The notes beneath the pieces are model-generated. The model was given only the letters and a program-made list of their open reading frames with translations. It searched no databases and was not told where the DNA came from. A program made the position numbers and the translations under genes. Shown here one piece after another: positions 37,857-46,773 of a stretch of DNA of 64,000 nucleotides (the stretch's first letter is position 1; every line of letters begins with the position of its first letter). The DNA is taken from positions 3,410,001 to 3,474,000 of the forward strand of contig NZ_JADBEF010000001.1 in NCBI RefSeq assembly GCF_014873535.1. Reading direction: 5' to 3'. This DNA comes from Nonomuraea africana (GTDB lineage Bacteria; Actinomycetota; Actinomycetes; Streptosporangiales; Streptosporangiaceae).

Positions 37857-38822
37857 ATGGTGCGCGCCGCCCGCCTCATGTCGCTGGTCCTGCTGCTGCA
37901 AGGGCGCGGCGGGATGACGGCGGGCCAGCTGGCCCAGGAGCTCGAGGTCTCCGAGCGCACCATCCACCGCGACGTGCTCGCCCTGTCCGAGGCGGGCATC
38001 CCCGTCTACGCCGACAGGGGCAGGGCGGGCGGCTACCGCCTGGTCGACGGCTACCGCACCAGGCTCACCGGACTCGACAGAGCCGAGGCGGAGGCGCTGT
38101 TCCTGTCCGGCGTGCCCGACGCCCTGCGCGACATGGGCCTGCGCGAGGTCGCCGAGGCGGCGAGGCTCAAGGCCGCCGCCGCACTCGCCCCCGGCCTGCG
38201 TGACGCGCCCGCCACGGCCGCCCAGCGCTTCCACCTCGACGCTCCTGGCTGGTTCGCCAGCGACATCCCGCCGCCCCCGGCGCTCGCGCCGCTGGCCAGG
38301 GCGGTGTGGGGCGACCATCCCGTGAGCGCGGAGTACAGGGAGGCGGCCAGGACCGTCGAGCCGTACGGGCTGGTGCTGAAGGCGGGCGTCTGGTACCTGG
38401 CGGGCCGCACCAAGGAGCGCCTGCTGGTCTACCGGGTCGACAGGTTCGCCGGCGTGAGCGTCGACACCGCCAGGCGCTTCGACCGCGACCCCGACTTCGA
38501 CCTGGCGGCCTTCTGGGCCGACCGGTCCGAGCAGTTCACCCGCTCCCTGCTCAGGACCCACGTCACGCTGCGGCTCAGCCCGGCGGGGCTGCGGATGCTG
38601 CGGCACGTGGCCGATCCCGCCGCGCGGGCTGACGCGCTCGCGTCGGCCCGCGACGACGGCACGGTAGTGCTGGCGGTCGAGTCGCTGGAGATCGCCTACA
38701 CGCAGCTGCTCGCCTTCGGCCCCGAGGCCGAGGTGCTGGACCCGCCCGAGCTGCGCGCCCTCCTGGCCGAGGCCGCCACCCGGATGGCGAGCCTCTACCA
38801 TCCGGCCGGCGGATCTCGCTGA
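37857..38822 (+). CDS. WYL-domain transcriptional regulator (DeoR-like HTH)
   Basis: A 321-residue regulator. The N-terminal HTH_11 is RLMSLVLLLQGRGGMTAGQLAQELEVSERTIHRDVLALSEAG with wing GRAGGYRLVDGYRTRLTGL. The WYL domain follows, with VEPYGLVLKAGVWYLAGRTKERLLVYRVDRFAGV and a C-terminal WCX part. WYL proteins sense ligands, sometimes nucleic acids, and often control stress or defence genes. Here it is convergent with an SDR gene and has no obvious dedicated target. Confidence 0.92.
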   Translation: MVRAARLMSLVLLLQGRGGMTAGQLAQELEVSERTIHRDVLALSEAGIPVYADRGRAGGYRLVDGYRTRLTGLDRAEAEALFLSGVPDALRDMGLREVAEAARLKAAAALAPGLRDAPATAAQRFHLDAPGWFASDIPPPPALAPLARAVWGDHPVSAEYREAARTVEPYGLVLKAGVWYLAGRTKERLLVYRVDRFAGVSVDTARRFDRDPDFDLAAFWADRSEQFTRSLLRTHVTLRLSPAGLRMLRHVADPAARADALASARDDGTVVLAVESLEIAYTQLLAFGPEAEVLDPPELRALLAEAATRMASLYHPAGGSR

Positions 38823-38823
38823 T

Positions 38824-39726
38824 CTAGCGGTAGTCGGCGGGGTCGGCGCTCTTGCCGGCCTCCTCGACCTCCACGATCCAGCGCCACACGTCCGGCCTGG
38901 TGCCGTCCAGGTCGGTGAATCCGTACTCCTTGGCCAGGTCGGCGCTGGTGACGGAGGCGCCGGACCAGCGCATCCTGTCGGGGTCGGCGGCCAGCGCGGC
39001 CACCGCCCTGCCGACGTAGGCGGGCGTCTCCGAGACGGCGAACGACGCGGTGTGCTTGATGGCGTCGCGCCAGTTCTCCTCCGTGACGCCGAAGTTGTCC
39101 AGCATCGCCTCGGAGCGCAGGAAGCCGGGCGTGATCGAGACCGCCGCCGCGCCGTGCGGGCGCAGTTCGTGCGACTGGGCGAAGGCCAGCCTGCTCACCG
39201 CGGTCTTGGCCAGGTCGTAGAAGATCGAGTTGCGGTAGCGGGTGGCGTTGAAGCCGGCCGTGCCGTCGGTGACCTCCACGACCAGTCCTCCCGGCCTGCG
39301 GATGAGCAGCGGCAGCGCGTGGTGGCTGGTGATCAGGTGGGTGTCGATCGCCAGCCTCAGCAGGCGCAGCCCTTTGTCCAGGTCGTGCTCCCACACGGCG
39401 GTGTCCCATTTCCACAGGTGCTCGGCGCCCCAGATGTCGTTGACGAGCACGTCCAGCCTGCCCTGCTCGCGGTCGATCCGCTCCACCAGCGCCTGGACCT
39501 GCTCGGGGACCAGATGGTCGGTCCTGACGGCGATGCCGGTGCCGCCCGCCGCCGTGACCAGCTCGGCGGTCTCCTCGATCGTCTCGGGCCTGTCGATCTC
39601 CGAGCGTCCCTGCCTGGTGCTGCGTCCCGTGCAGTACACCGTGGCTCCCGCCGCTCCCAGTTGGACGGCGATGCCCCTGCCGGTACCTCTTGTGGCGCCG
39701 GCGACCAGCGCGACTTTTTCCCTCAT
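38824..39726 (-). CDS. Short-chain dehydrogenase/reductase
   Basis: A 300-residue SDR. The N-terminal VALVAGATRGTGRGIAVQLG is the TGxxxGxG cofactor site, followed by CTGRS (NADP-type Arg). VLVNDIWG takes the NNAG position, and the active site is RNSIFYDLAKTAVSRLA (Tyr-x3-Lys). The NDIWG variant and the C-terminal extension are typical of a DHRS1-like subgroup. ATG 39726 is preferred to an upstream in-frame ATG at 39765, which adds 13 unconserved residues. The substrate is unknown. The stop lies one base past the WYL gene's end. Confidence 0.9.
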   Translation of the reverse strand: MREKVALVAGATRGTGRGIAVQLGAAGATVYCTGRSTRQGRSEIDRPETIEETAELVTAAGGTGIAVRTDHLVPEQVQALVERIDREQGRLDVLVNDIWGAEHLWKWDTAVWEHDLDKGLRLLRLAIDTHLITSHHALPLLIRRPGGLVVEVTDGTAGFNATRYRNSIFYDLAKTAVSRLAFAQSHELRPHGAAAVSITPGFLRSEAMLDNFGVTEENWRDAIKHTASFAVSETPAYVGRAVAALAADPDRMRWSGASVTSADLAKEYGFTDLDGTRPDVWRWIVEVEEAGKSADPADYR

Positions 39727-39803
39727 GAGCCGATGCTCTCGTGGAATGCCGACATCCTCTGTCATGTTTAAGCGAAGCGCGCTGTGATAAGTAGTTGATT
39801 ACT

Positions 39804-40352
39804 ATGAACACGGAATTCGAGCTCCGCGGCGTCAACCACGTCGCGCTGGTCTGCTCGGACATGAAGCAGACCGTCGACTTCTACTCCGGCGTCCTCGGCA
39901 TGTCGCTGATCAAGACGATCGAGCTGCCGATGGGCTGGGGCCAGCACTTCTTCTTCGACTGCGGCGGCGGCAACGCGCTCGCCTTCTTCTGGTTCCCCGA
40001 CGCGCCGGACGGCGTGCCGGGCGTCTCCGCGCCGAAGAACCTGCCCGACAGGGGCGAGCTGCTGTCGGCGGTGGGGTCGATGAACCACCTCGCCTTCGAC
40101 GTGCCGCCGGAGAAGATCGAGGAGTACAGGGAGCGGCTGGTCGCCAAGGGCATCGACGTCGGCGTGCTGCTCAACCACGACGACAGCGAGTTCGGCGTCG
40201 CCCCCGCCGTGCACGACGGGGTGTTCGTGCGCTCCATCTACTTCAAGGACCCCGACGGGATCCTCATCGAGTTCGCCTGCTGGCTGCGCGAGCTCGACCG
40301 TCCCGAAGACGTCCGGCACGAGCCGAAGACCGCCGCCGACCGGACCCGCTGA
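39804..40352 (+). CDS. VOC-family (glyoxalase/dioxygenase fold) protein
   Basis: A 182-residue vicinal-oxygen-chelate protein: VNHVALVCSDMKQTVDFYSGVLGMSLI starts the first beta-alpha-beta module. MNHLAFDVP and VRSIYFKDPDGILIEFACW form the second, with His and Glu in metal-ligand positions. It resembles ring-cleavage dioxygenase-like VOC proteins. Its stop overlaps the next ATG by one base, so it is coupled to the carboxymuconolactone-decarboxylase-like gene, hinting at catabolism of an aromatic or oxidised compound. Confidence 0.9.
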   Translation: MNTEFELRGVNHVALVCSDMKQTVDFYSGVLGMSLIKTIELPMGWGQHFFFDCGGGNALAFFWFPDAPDGVPGVSAPKNLPDRGELLSAVGSMNHLAFDVPPEKIEEYRERLVAKGIDVGVLLNHDDSEFGVAPAVHDGVFVRSIYFKDPDGILIEFACWLRELDRPEDVRHEPKTAADRTR

Positions 40353-41002
40353 TGCCGCGCCTGCGCCAGGTGCCCCGCGAGGAGGTCACCGACTCCGTCG
40401 TCGCCTTCTTCTACGACCGCCTGCTGACGCCCGAGGGCACCGCGACGGGCTCGCCGGGCGACTGGTGGACGGTGGTCGCCCAGGACCCGGCGATCTTCCG
40501 GCACTGCGTGAAGGGCTTCCAGCTCTACCGCGAGTCCGCGCTCGACCCCGTGCTGCGCGAGCTGGGTCAGACCAGGGCAGGCTGGGCCAGGCAGTCGCAG
40601 TTCGTCTACTCCCAGCACTGCAAGCAGCTGCGGGCGCTCGGCGTGCCGGAGGAGAAGGTGCGCGCGGTCGCGCACTGGCCGGTCAGCGAGGAGTTCGACG
40701 AGCTGGAGCGGGCCGTGCTCGCCTACACCGACGGGCTCGTGCTCGACGGCGGCAGGGTGCACGACGAGATCTTCGCCGTGCTGAAGCGGCACCTGCCCGA
40801 CGAGCAGATCCTCGAGCTGACCTACATCACGTGCCTGTACGAGATGCACGCGACGATGGCGCGGGCGCTGCGGCTGGAGTTCGACGACAGGCCCGATCCG
40901 ATCACCGAGGTGCCCGCCCCCGAGGGGTACGGCACCCGCGACATCGCCGACGAGCTGACCGTTCGGCGCGGGGACACTACCGTTCAGCGATCTGCGACCT
41001 GA
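40352..41002 (+). CDS. Carboxymuconolactone decarboxylase/AhpD-like protein
   Basis: A 216-residue helical protein of the CMD family. The SQFVYSQHCKQLRALGV stretch corresponds to the active helix, but only one Cys of the AhpD CxxC pair is present. EFDELERAVLAYTDGLV and LPDEQILELTYITCLYEMHATMARAL complete the fold. A decarboxylase-type or hydroperoxide role is possible. It is translationally coupled to the VOC gene upstream. Confidence 0.87.
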   Translation: MPRLRQVPREEVTDSVVAFFYDRLLTPEGTATGSPGDWWTVVAQDPAIFRHCVKGFQLYRESALDPVLRELGQTRAGWARQSQFVYSQHCKQLRALGVPEEKVRAVAHWPVSEEFDELERAVLAYTDGLVLDGGRVHDEIFAVLKRHLPDEQILELTYITCLYEMHATMARALRLEFDDRPDPITEVPAPEGYGTRDIADELTVRRGDTTVQRSAT

Positions 41003-41051
41003 CCGAAACAGCCGCATAACTAATGTGCCGGGCAACGGAAGGGAGCACGCC

Positions 41052-41246
41052 TTGCCCGGTAACAATCGCGACCGCAGCCCCTGGTACTGGCTGCTGCTGG
41101 TGCCGATCGCCGTCCCCCTGATGACGTTCCTCTACAACGCGACCGAACCCACATTATTCGGCTTCCCGCTGTTCTACTGGCTCCAACTCGCCTTCATCGT
41201 CCTCGGCGTCGCCACGACGACCCTCGTCTACCGGATGACGAAATGA
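41052..41246 (+). CDS. DUF3311 small membrane protein (symporter partner), copy 1
   Basis: A 64-residue protein with two helices (WYWLLLVPIAVPLMTFLYN and FYWLQLAFIVLGVATTTLVY). TTG 41052 is chosen because GGAAGGGAG stands at ideal distance; a GTG at 41025 is possible. Its stop overlaps the following symporter ATG (ATGA). The pairing resembles YhdT with the pantothenate symporter PanF, suggesting it is an accessory subunit. Confidence 0.87.
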   Translation: MPGNNRDRSPWYWLLLVPIAVPLMTFLYNATEPTLFGFPLFYWLQLAFIVLGVATTTLVYRMTK

Positions 41247-42859
41247 ACCCCGGCGAGCACGTCACCGAGATCGTCATCTTCACCGTGTTGTTCCTGGTGG
41301 TCAGCGGCATGGGCTTCGTGGCCGCGCGCTGGCGCCGGCCCCAGGATCTCGCGTCGCTGAACGAGTGGGGTCTCGGCGGGCGCAACTTCGGCTCGTGGAT
41401 CACCTGGTTCCTGGTGGGCGGCGACCTCTACACCGCCTACACCTTCGTGGCGGTGCCCGCGCTGCTGTTCGGCGCGGGCGCGACGGGGTTCTTCGCCGTG
41501 CCGTACACGGTGATCGTCTACCCGCTGGTGTTCCTGATCCTGATCAGGCTCTGGTCGGTCTCGCACGTGCACAGCCTGGTCACGCCCGCCGACTTCGTGC
41601 GGGTGCGGTTCGGCTCGCCGACGCTGGCGCTGCTGGTGGCGATCACCGGCATCGTGGCCACGATGCCCTACATCGCGCTGCAGCTGATCGGCATCGAGGC
41701 CGTACTGAAGACGATGGGCATCGCGGGCAGCGGGTTCCTGTCGGACCTGCCGCTGATCATCGCGTTCGTCATCCTGGCCGCCTACACCTACCAGTCGGGG
41801 CTGCGGGCGCCGGCGCTGATCGCCTTCGTCAAGGACATCCTGATCTACCTGGTCATCCTCGTCGCGATCATCTACATCCCGGCCAGGCTGGGCGGCTGGG
41901 AGGTGATCTTCGGCAGGGCCCAGGAGAAGTTCGCCGCCACGCCCGCGCAAGGCGACGGCATCCTGCTCAACGCCAACAACCAGCTGCAGTACTTCACGCT
42001 GGCGCTCGGCTCGGCGCTGGCGCTGTTCCTCTACCCGCACAGCATCACCGGCGTGCTGGCCTCCAAGAACCGCAACGTGATCAAGCGGAACATGTCCGCG
42101 CTTCCCGCCTACAGCCTGCTGCTCGGCCTCATCGCGCTGCTCGGCTACATGGCCATTGCGGCGGGCGTGAAGCCGATCGGCACCGACAACAACACGGTCG
42201 TGCCCGTGCTGTTCGACCAGATGTTCCCGGACTGGTTCGCCGGGATCGCGTTCGCGGCGGTCGGCATCGGGGCGCTCGTCCCCGCGGCCATCATGTCGAT
42301 CGCCGCGGCCAACCTGTTCACCCGCAACATCTACCGCGAGTACATCAACCCGCAGGCCACCGACGCCCAGGAGGCGGGCGTCAGCAAGCTCACCTCGCTG
42401 GTGGTGAAGGTGGGCGCGGTGCTGTTCATCCTGCTCATCGACCCGCAGTTCTCCATCGACCTGCAGCTCATCGGCGGCGTGATCATCCTGCAGACGCTGC
42501 CGTCGGTGGCCATCGGGCTGTTCACGCGGTGGTTCCACAAGGCGGGGCTGATCGCGGGCTGGGTCGCGGGCATGGGCGGCGGGCTCATCCTGCTCTACAA
42601 CATCTCCAACCCGGCGATCAAGCACGCCCACTTCGGCGGCTCGGCCTTCCCGCTGGCCAAGCTGGGCCTCGACACCAAGATGACGATCTACGCGGGCTTC
42701 CTCGCGCTGCTGCTCAACCTGATCGTGGCCGTCGCGGGCACGCTCATCGCGAGGGCGGCGAAGGTGCCCGACGGCCCCGACGGCACCCGCCCCGACCACT
42801 TCACCGCGGACGAGGGCGACCCACGGGTCAAGGACCTGGACCTCAGCTCGTCCACATAG
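41243..42859 (+). CDS. Sodium:solute symporter (SSS family), copy 1
   Basis: A 538-residue transporter with about 13 helices. SSS features include NEWGLGGRNFGSWITWFLVGGDLYTAYTF, VTPADFVRVRFGS, ITGIVATMPYIALQLIGIEAVL and GALVPAAIMSIAAANLFTRNIYREY. Close relatives include MctP-type monocarboxylate permeases, so short organic acids are likely substrates. It is 4-base-coupled to the DUF3311 gene. A second, clearly homologous copy lies directly downstream. Confidence 0.93.
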   Translation: MNPGEHVTEIVIFTVLFLVVSGMGFVAARWRRPQDLASLNEWGLGGRNFGSWITWFLVGGDLYTAYTFVAVPALLFGAGATGFFAVPYTVIVYPLVFLILIRLWSVSHVHSLVTPADFVRVRFGSPTLALLVAITGIVATMPYIALQLIGIEAVLKTMGIAGSGFLSDLPLIIAFVILAAYTYQSGLRAPALIAFVKDILIYLVILVAIIYIPARLGGWEVIFGRAQEKFAATPAQGDGILLNANNQLQYFTLALGSALALFLYPHSITGVLASKNRNVIKRNMSALPAYSLLLGLIALLGYMAIAAGVKPIGTDNNTVVPVLFDQMFPDWFAGIAFAAVGIGALVPAAIMSIAAANLFTRNIYREYINPQATDAQEAGVSKLTSLVVKVGAVLFILLIDPQFSIDLQLIGGVIILQTLPSVAIGLFTRWFHKAGLIAGWVAGMGGGLILLYNISNPAIKHAHFGGSAFPLAKLGLDTKMTIYAGFLALLLNLIVAVAGTLIARAAKVPDGPDGTRPDHFTADEGDPRVKDLDLSSST

Positions 42860-42913
42860 TGAGATAACCCAGTTTAGGCCAAACCGTAATGTCTCAGTAA
42901 TTGGGATTAATAC

Positions 42914-42956
42914 CTCCGGAACGTTAGTGTGCGGTCAACTTACTCACGTTCCGGAG
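42914..42956 (+). promoter_or_regulatory. Inverted repeat that covers the ribosome site of DUF3311 copy 2
   Basis: CTCCGGAACGT (42914-42924) and ACGTTCCGGAG (42946-42956) form a perfect 11-bp inverted repeat with a 21-nt spacer. The right arm contains the Shine-Dalgarno CCGGAGG for TTG 42963. As RNA it would hide the ribosome site; as DNA it could be a dimer operator. Confidence 0.7.
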
Positions 42957-42962
42957 GATCCC

Positions 42963-43172
42963 TTGACCACCCCCGAATCCGGACAGGACCGGACCGACCG
43001 CAGTCCATGGAACTGGCTGCTGTTCGTGCCGATCGTGCTGCCGCTTCTGACGTTCCTGTTCAACGCTGACGAGCCGAGGCTGGCGGGCTTCCCGCTGTTC
43101 TACTGGCTCCAGCTGGCCTTCATCGTGGTCGGCGTCGCCTGCACGACGATCGTCTACCGGATGACCAAGTGA
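42963..43172 (+). CDS. DUF3311 small membrane protein, copy 2
   Basis: A 69-residue paralogue of copy 1 (FPLFYWLQLAFIVVGVACTTIVYRMTK is almost the same). TTG 42963 lies five bases after GGAGG, whereas the upstream GTG 42927 lies inside the inverted repeat and lacks a site. Its stop overlaps the next GTG (GTGA). It should act with the second symporter. Confidence 0.87.
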   Translation: MTTPESGQDRTDRSPWNWLLFVPIVLPLLTFLFNADEPRLAGFPLFYWLQLAFIVVGVACTTIVYRMTK

Positions 43173-44785
43173 GCGGCCAGCACACGACCGAGCTGGTCGT
43201 CTTCGTCGCGCTGTTCCTGGTGGTCAGCGGCATGGGCTTCGTCGCCGCCAAGTGGCGCAGGCCCAAGGACATCGAGAGCCTGAACGAGTGGGGTCTCGGG
43301 GGCCGCAACTTCGGCACCTGGATCACCTGGTTCCTGGTGGGCGGCGACCTCTACACCGCCTACACCTTCGTGGCCGTCCCCGCCCTGGTCTTCGGCGCGG
43401 GAGCGCTCGGGTTCTACGCGCTGCCGTACACGGTGGTGGTCTACCCGCTGGTCTTCCTCGTGCTGGCGCGCATGTGGTCGGTCTCGCACGTGCACGGCTT
43501 CGTCACGCCTGCCGACTTCGTGCGGGCCAGGTTCGGCTCGCCGACGCTGGCGCTGCTGGTGGCGATCACCGGCATCGTGGCCACGATGCCCTACATCGCG
43601 CTGCAACTGGTCGGCATCGAGGCCGTGCTGAAGGCGATGGGCATCACCGGGCACCTGCCGATCATCATCGCGTTCGCGATCCTGGCGGCCTACACCTACC
43701 AGTCGGGCCTGCGCGCGCCCGCGCTGATCGCCTTCGTCAAGGACACGCTGATCTACATCGTGATCCTTGCCGCGGTCATCTACATCCCGGCCAAGCTCGG
43801 CGGGTGGGGCAGCATCTTCGACGCGGCGGCGGAGAAGTTCGCCAAGACCCCCGCGCCCGGCGACGGCATCCTGCTCAACGCCAACAACCAGCTGCAGTAC
43901 ATCACGCTGGCCTTCGGCTCGGCCCTGGCGCTGTTCCTCTACCCGCACAGCCTCACCGGCGTGCTGGCCTCCAAGAACCGCAACGTCATCAAGCGGAACA
44001 TGTCCGCGCTGCCGGCCTACAGCTTCCTGCTCGGCCTCATCGCGCTGCTCGGCTTCATGGCGATCGCGGCGGGCGTGAAGCCCATCGTCAACCCCGAGAC
44101 CGGCAAGCCCGACGGCAACACGGTCGTGCCCGTGCTGTTCGACCAGATGTTCCCCGACTGGTTCACCGGTGTGGCCTACGCGGCGATCGGCATCGGCGCC
44201 CTGGTGCCCGCGGCCATCATGTCCATCGCGGCGGCCAACCTGTTCACCCGCAACATCTACCGGGAGTACCTCAACAAGCAGGCCACCGACGCCCAGGAGG
44301 CGAAGGTCTCGAAGCTGGTCTCGCTCGTGGTCAAGGTCGGCGCCGTCCTGTGCATCCTGCTGCTCGACCCGCAGTTCTCCATCGACCTGCAGCTCATCGG
44401 CGGCGTGGTCATCCTGCAGACGCTCCCGTCCGTCGCGCTCGGCCTCTACACCCGCTGGTTCCACAAGGGCGGGCTCATCGCGGGCTGGGCGACCGGCCTG
44501 GCGGCCGGCATGTGGATGCTCTACCTGATCCCGAACCCGGCCAACGGCAAGCTGCACTTCGGCGGCTCGGCCTTCCCGCTGGCCAACTTCGGCTTCGACA
44601 CCAAGGCCACCCTGTACGCGGGCGTGATCGCGCTGACGGTCAACCTGGTGGTCGCCGCGGTGGCCACGCTGATCTTCCGCGCGGCCAAGGTCGCCGACGG
44701 CGAGGACGCCACGGCCCGCGGCGACTACTTCGCCGACGAGGGCGACCCCAGGGTCAAGGACATCGACCTGTCCGGGGCGCACTGA
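43169..44785 (+). CDS. Sodium:solute symporter (SSS family), copy 2
   Basis: A 538-residue paralogue of the symporter just upstream, with long identical blocks (SWxTWFLVGGDLYTAYTFVAVPAL, LVAITGIVATMPYIALQL, ILLNANNQLQY). Differences concentrate in the loop before VVPVLFDQMFPDWF, where this copy has an insertion (NPETGKPDG), and near residue 165, where it lacks a few residues (FLSDLP). A tandem duplication followed by specialisation for related organic acids is likely. It is convergent with the AraC gene, 11 bp away. Confidence 0.93.
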   Translation: MSGQHTTELVVFVALFLVVSGMGFVAAKWRRPKDIESLNEWGLGGRNFGTWITWFLVGGDLYTAYTFVAVPALVFGAGALGFYALPYTVVVYPLVFLVLARMWSVSHVHGFVTPADFVRARFGSPTLALLVAITGIVATMPYIALQLVGIEAVLKAMGITGHLPIIIAFAILAAYTYQSGLRAPALIAFVKDTLIYIVILAAVIYIPAKLGGWGSIFDAAAEKFAKTPAPGDGILLNANNQLQYITLAFGSALALFLYPHSLTGVLASKNRNVIKRNMSALPAYSFLLGLIALLGFMAIAAGVKPIVNPETGKPDGNTVVPVLFDQMFPDWFTGVAYAAIGIGALVPAAIMSIAAANLFTRNIYREYLNKQATDAQEAKVSKLVSLVVKVGAVLCILLLDPQFSIDLQLIGGVVILQTLPSVALGLYTRWFHKGGLIAGWATGLAAGMWMLYLIPNPANGKLHFGGSAFPLANFGFDTKATLYAGVIALTVNLVVAAVATLIFRAAKVADGEDATARGDYFADEGDPRVKDIDLSGAH

Positions 44786-44796
44786 CGAGCCGCCCC

Positions 44797-45627
44797 CTAC
44801 GGCTTGGCCGATCCCTCATCGGGGCCTGTCTCCTCTCGGGGAGGCGGGCCCCCGCCGTGTGCCGCTTCGGTCCTGCGCGACCTGATGGCGCGCGGCGAGG
44901 CGCCCAGCTCGCGGCGGCAGGCCTTGTTGAACGCCTGCAGGTCGGCGATCCCCACCGCCGCCGCGACGGCCGGAATGGGCAGCGTCGACTCACGCAGCAG
45001 GTGGAGCGCCTGCTCCAGGCGGCGGCGCCGGATGTAGCCGACCACGGTGTCGCCGATCTCGGCCCGGAACAGCCTGGTGAGGTGGTTGTGCGAGATCCCC
45101 GCCGCCCTGGCGATGGCGGGCACGCTCAGCGGTTCGGCCAGGTTCGACTCGATGTGGGCGATGGCCGCCCCCACGGCGGCGTGCGGGCCGGCCGCCTCCG
45201 CCAGGTGCGCGACGCGCCACAGGGCGGCCCACACCTCGGCCGCTGCCATGACGGGCGTTGCGGGCGCCACCGCGACGGCCTGCCGCAGCAGGCTGCCCAG
45301 CAGCGGGGTCTCGGCCCCCGCGTCCTGCATGAGCGGCACCGTGCGCTCCGGGCCCCGATCCGGCAGGCGCAGGTGCGCGTACAGGTGCTCGGACCTGCCG
45401 TTGTAGAGGTAGCTCACCCGCTCGCCCGGCGGGATCAGGCTGACGTGGCCCGGCCTGATGGCCTGCGTGGTGCCGCCGACGGTGAGCCGGGCGGTGTAGC
45501 CATACAGGTGCAGCTGCCAGAGGTCGGGGAGCAGGAACACGTCGCGCCTGTTGCTGACCCCGTGGACGCCCACGCCGACGTTGACGACGACGGGCGGCTC
45601 GCCGAGACGAAGCGTCACCCGGTCCAT
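44797..45627 (-). CDS. AraC-family transcriptional regulator
   Basis: A 276-residue regulator. The N-terminal cupin-like arm (RRDVFLLPDLWQLHLYGYTARLTVGG, IRPGHVSLIPPGERVSYLYNG) would bind a small ligand. The C-terminal AraC DNA-binding domain reads LSVPAIARAAGISHNHLTRLFRAEIGDTVVGYIRRRRLEQALHLL and IADLQAFNKACRRELGASPRAIR. It may control the divergent PhyH gene or the neighbouring symporters. The 3' tail after ASPRAIRSRR is low-complexity and Gly/Pro-rich. Confidence 0.92.
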   Translation of the reverse strand: MDRVTLRLGEPPVVVNVGVGVHGVSNRRDVFLLPDLWQLHLYGYTARLTVGGTTQAIRPGHVSLIPPGERVSYLYNGRSEHLYAHLRLPDRGPERTVPLMQDAGAETPLLGSLLRQAVAVAPATPVMAAAEVWAALWRVAHLAEAAGPHAAVGAAIAHIESNLAEPLSVPAIARAAGISHNHLTRLFRAEIGDTVVGYIRRRRLEQALHLLRESTLPIPAVAAAVGIADLQAFNKACRRELGASPRAIRSRRTEAAHGGGPPPREETGPDEGSAKP

Positions 45628-45697
45628 GGTGAGAATCTACCAGTAATGGTGATCAGGACCCACGACTGTGCTGGGATGCCGCCTCTACCGTTGGGGC

Positions 45698-46510
45698 ATG
45701 ACAACCAGTCATCACCTTCTGTCCTCGGTGCTCACGGCGCGCTTCGTGGCGCGGGGTTTCCTGCGCCTGGACGCCGTCGTGCCGGAGGAGATGAACGCCG
45801 AGGCCCTCGACGTGCTCGCCGCGGGAGTGCCCGCCGTGCCGTACGGCACGGCGGTGGGCGACGCCTTCCCCGAGGGGACGTTCGCCCGCCGCCTCGTCGA
45901 CCTGCCCGCCGTAGCCGGAGCCCTGCGCAGCCTGGTCGGCCCCGACCCGAACGTCGACCACCACGCCGTGCACGTGCGCGAGCCGCACGGTGGCAGCGCC
46001 CAGCCGCTGCACGCCGACGCCATCATCGACACCCGCCCCGACGCCTTCGACGTCCAGCTCATGTACTACCCGCACGAGGTGAGCGCCGAGATGGGCGGCA
46101 CCCTGCTCGTCCCCGGCAGCCACCTGCGACGCACCAACGAGACCGACACCGGCCGCTACCAGAACCTGCTCGGCCAGATCAGTCTGACCTGCCCGGCGGG
46201 CACGGTGCTGCTGCTGCACCACGGGATCTGGCACGGCGGGCGGCGCAACGACAGCGACCGCCTGCGGTACATGTTCAAGATCAGGTTCAACCCGACCGTG
46301 CCCCAGGTGCTGCTCTGGGACACCGCCGACCTGGCCGACCCCGCGGTCACGGCCGAGCTGTCGGCCCGCATGCCCTGGTACGAGCAGGCCACGGGACGGC
46401 TGGAGGTCTACAACAGGGTCGCGCTGTGGCGCGCGATGACCGGCGACGACACCTTCGACATCGACTACTGGAGGACGCGCGTGAGCAACCGCCCCGGGAG
46501 GGTCGCATGA
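45698..46510 (+). CDS. Phytanoyl-CoA dioxygenase (PhyH) family protein
   Basis: A 270-residue Fe(II)/2-oxoglutarate-type dioxygenase. The iron triad is visible as His and Asp in PLHADAIID and a distal His in LLHHGIWHGG. Arg residues that would hold 2-oxoglutarate follow (RRNDSDRLRYMFKIRF). ATG 45698 is the first Met in frame. It is divergent from the AraC regulator, a typical regulator-target pair, and its stop overlaps the next small gene. Confidence 0.88.
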   Translation: MTTSHHLLSSVLTARFVARGFLRLDAVVPEEMNAEALDVLAAGVPAVPYGTAVGDAFPEGTFARRLVDLPAVAGALRSLVGPDPNVDHHAVHVREPHGGSAQPLHADAIIDTRPDAFDVQLMYYPHEVSAEMGGTLLVPGSHLRRTNETDTGRYQNLLGQISLTCPAGTVLLLHHGIWHGGRRNDSDRLRYMFKIRFNPTVPQVLLWDTADLADPAVTAELSARMPWYEQATGRLEVYNRVALWRAMTGDDTFDIDYWRTRVSNRPGRVA

Positions 46511-46770
46511 GACAGCGCGTCCTGGTCCTGTACCTGGCCACCTCGGCGCTGGACGCCCAGGTCGTCGGCTGGTCCTCCTACGACGGCACCGGCCGGACCG
46601 ACCCCACCGCCGGCGACGGCGACACACCGCCCTACGAGAGCGGCGTGGCGGCGCTGCGCGACGGCTGGCGGCTGTTCCAGGCCTCCCAGCTGCTCCCGCC
46701 CGCGCCTGGGCACGAGTACGACACCTCGTTCCTCAAGCACGAGTTCTTCTTCGAGAAGCTGGAGCCGTGA
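46507..46770 (+). CDS. Small conserved-looking protein of unknown function (87 aa)
   Basis: ATG 46507 overlaps the PhyH stop (ATGA), and the 87-residue frame ends just before the DUF6285 gene. The sequence starts RQRVLVLYLATSALDAQVVGWSSYDG and ends HEYDTSFLKHEFFFEKLEP. It has no signal peptide or transmembrane segment. Coupling suggests it works with the PhyH enzyme. I do not recognise the family. Confidence 0.7.
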   Translation: MRQRVLVLYLATSALDAQVVGWSSYDGTGRTDPTAGDGDTPPYESGVAALRDGWRLFQASQLLPPAPGHEYDTSFLKHEFFFEKLEP

Positions 46771-46773
46771 CCG

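Noticed and set aside
43252..46770. Very long open frame overlapping the second symporter, AraC and PhyH genes
   Set aside because: It is an out-of-frame reading with Arg/Gly/His-rich low-complexity protein; only its last 88 codons (46507-46770) look real.
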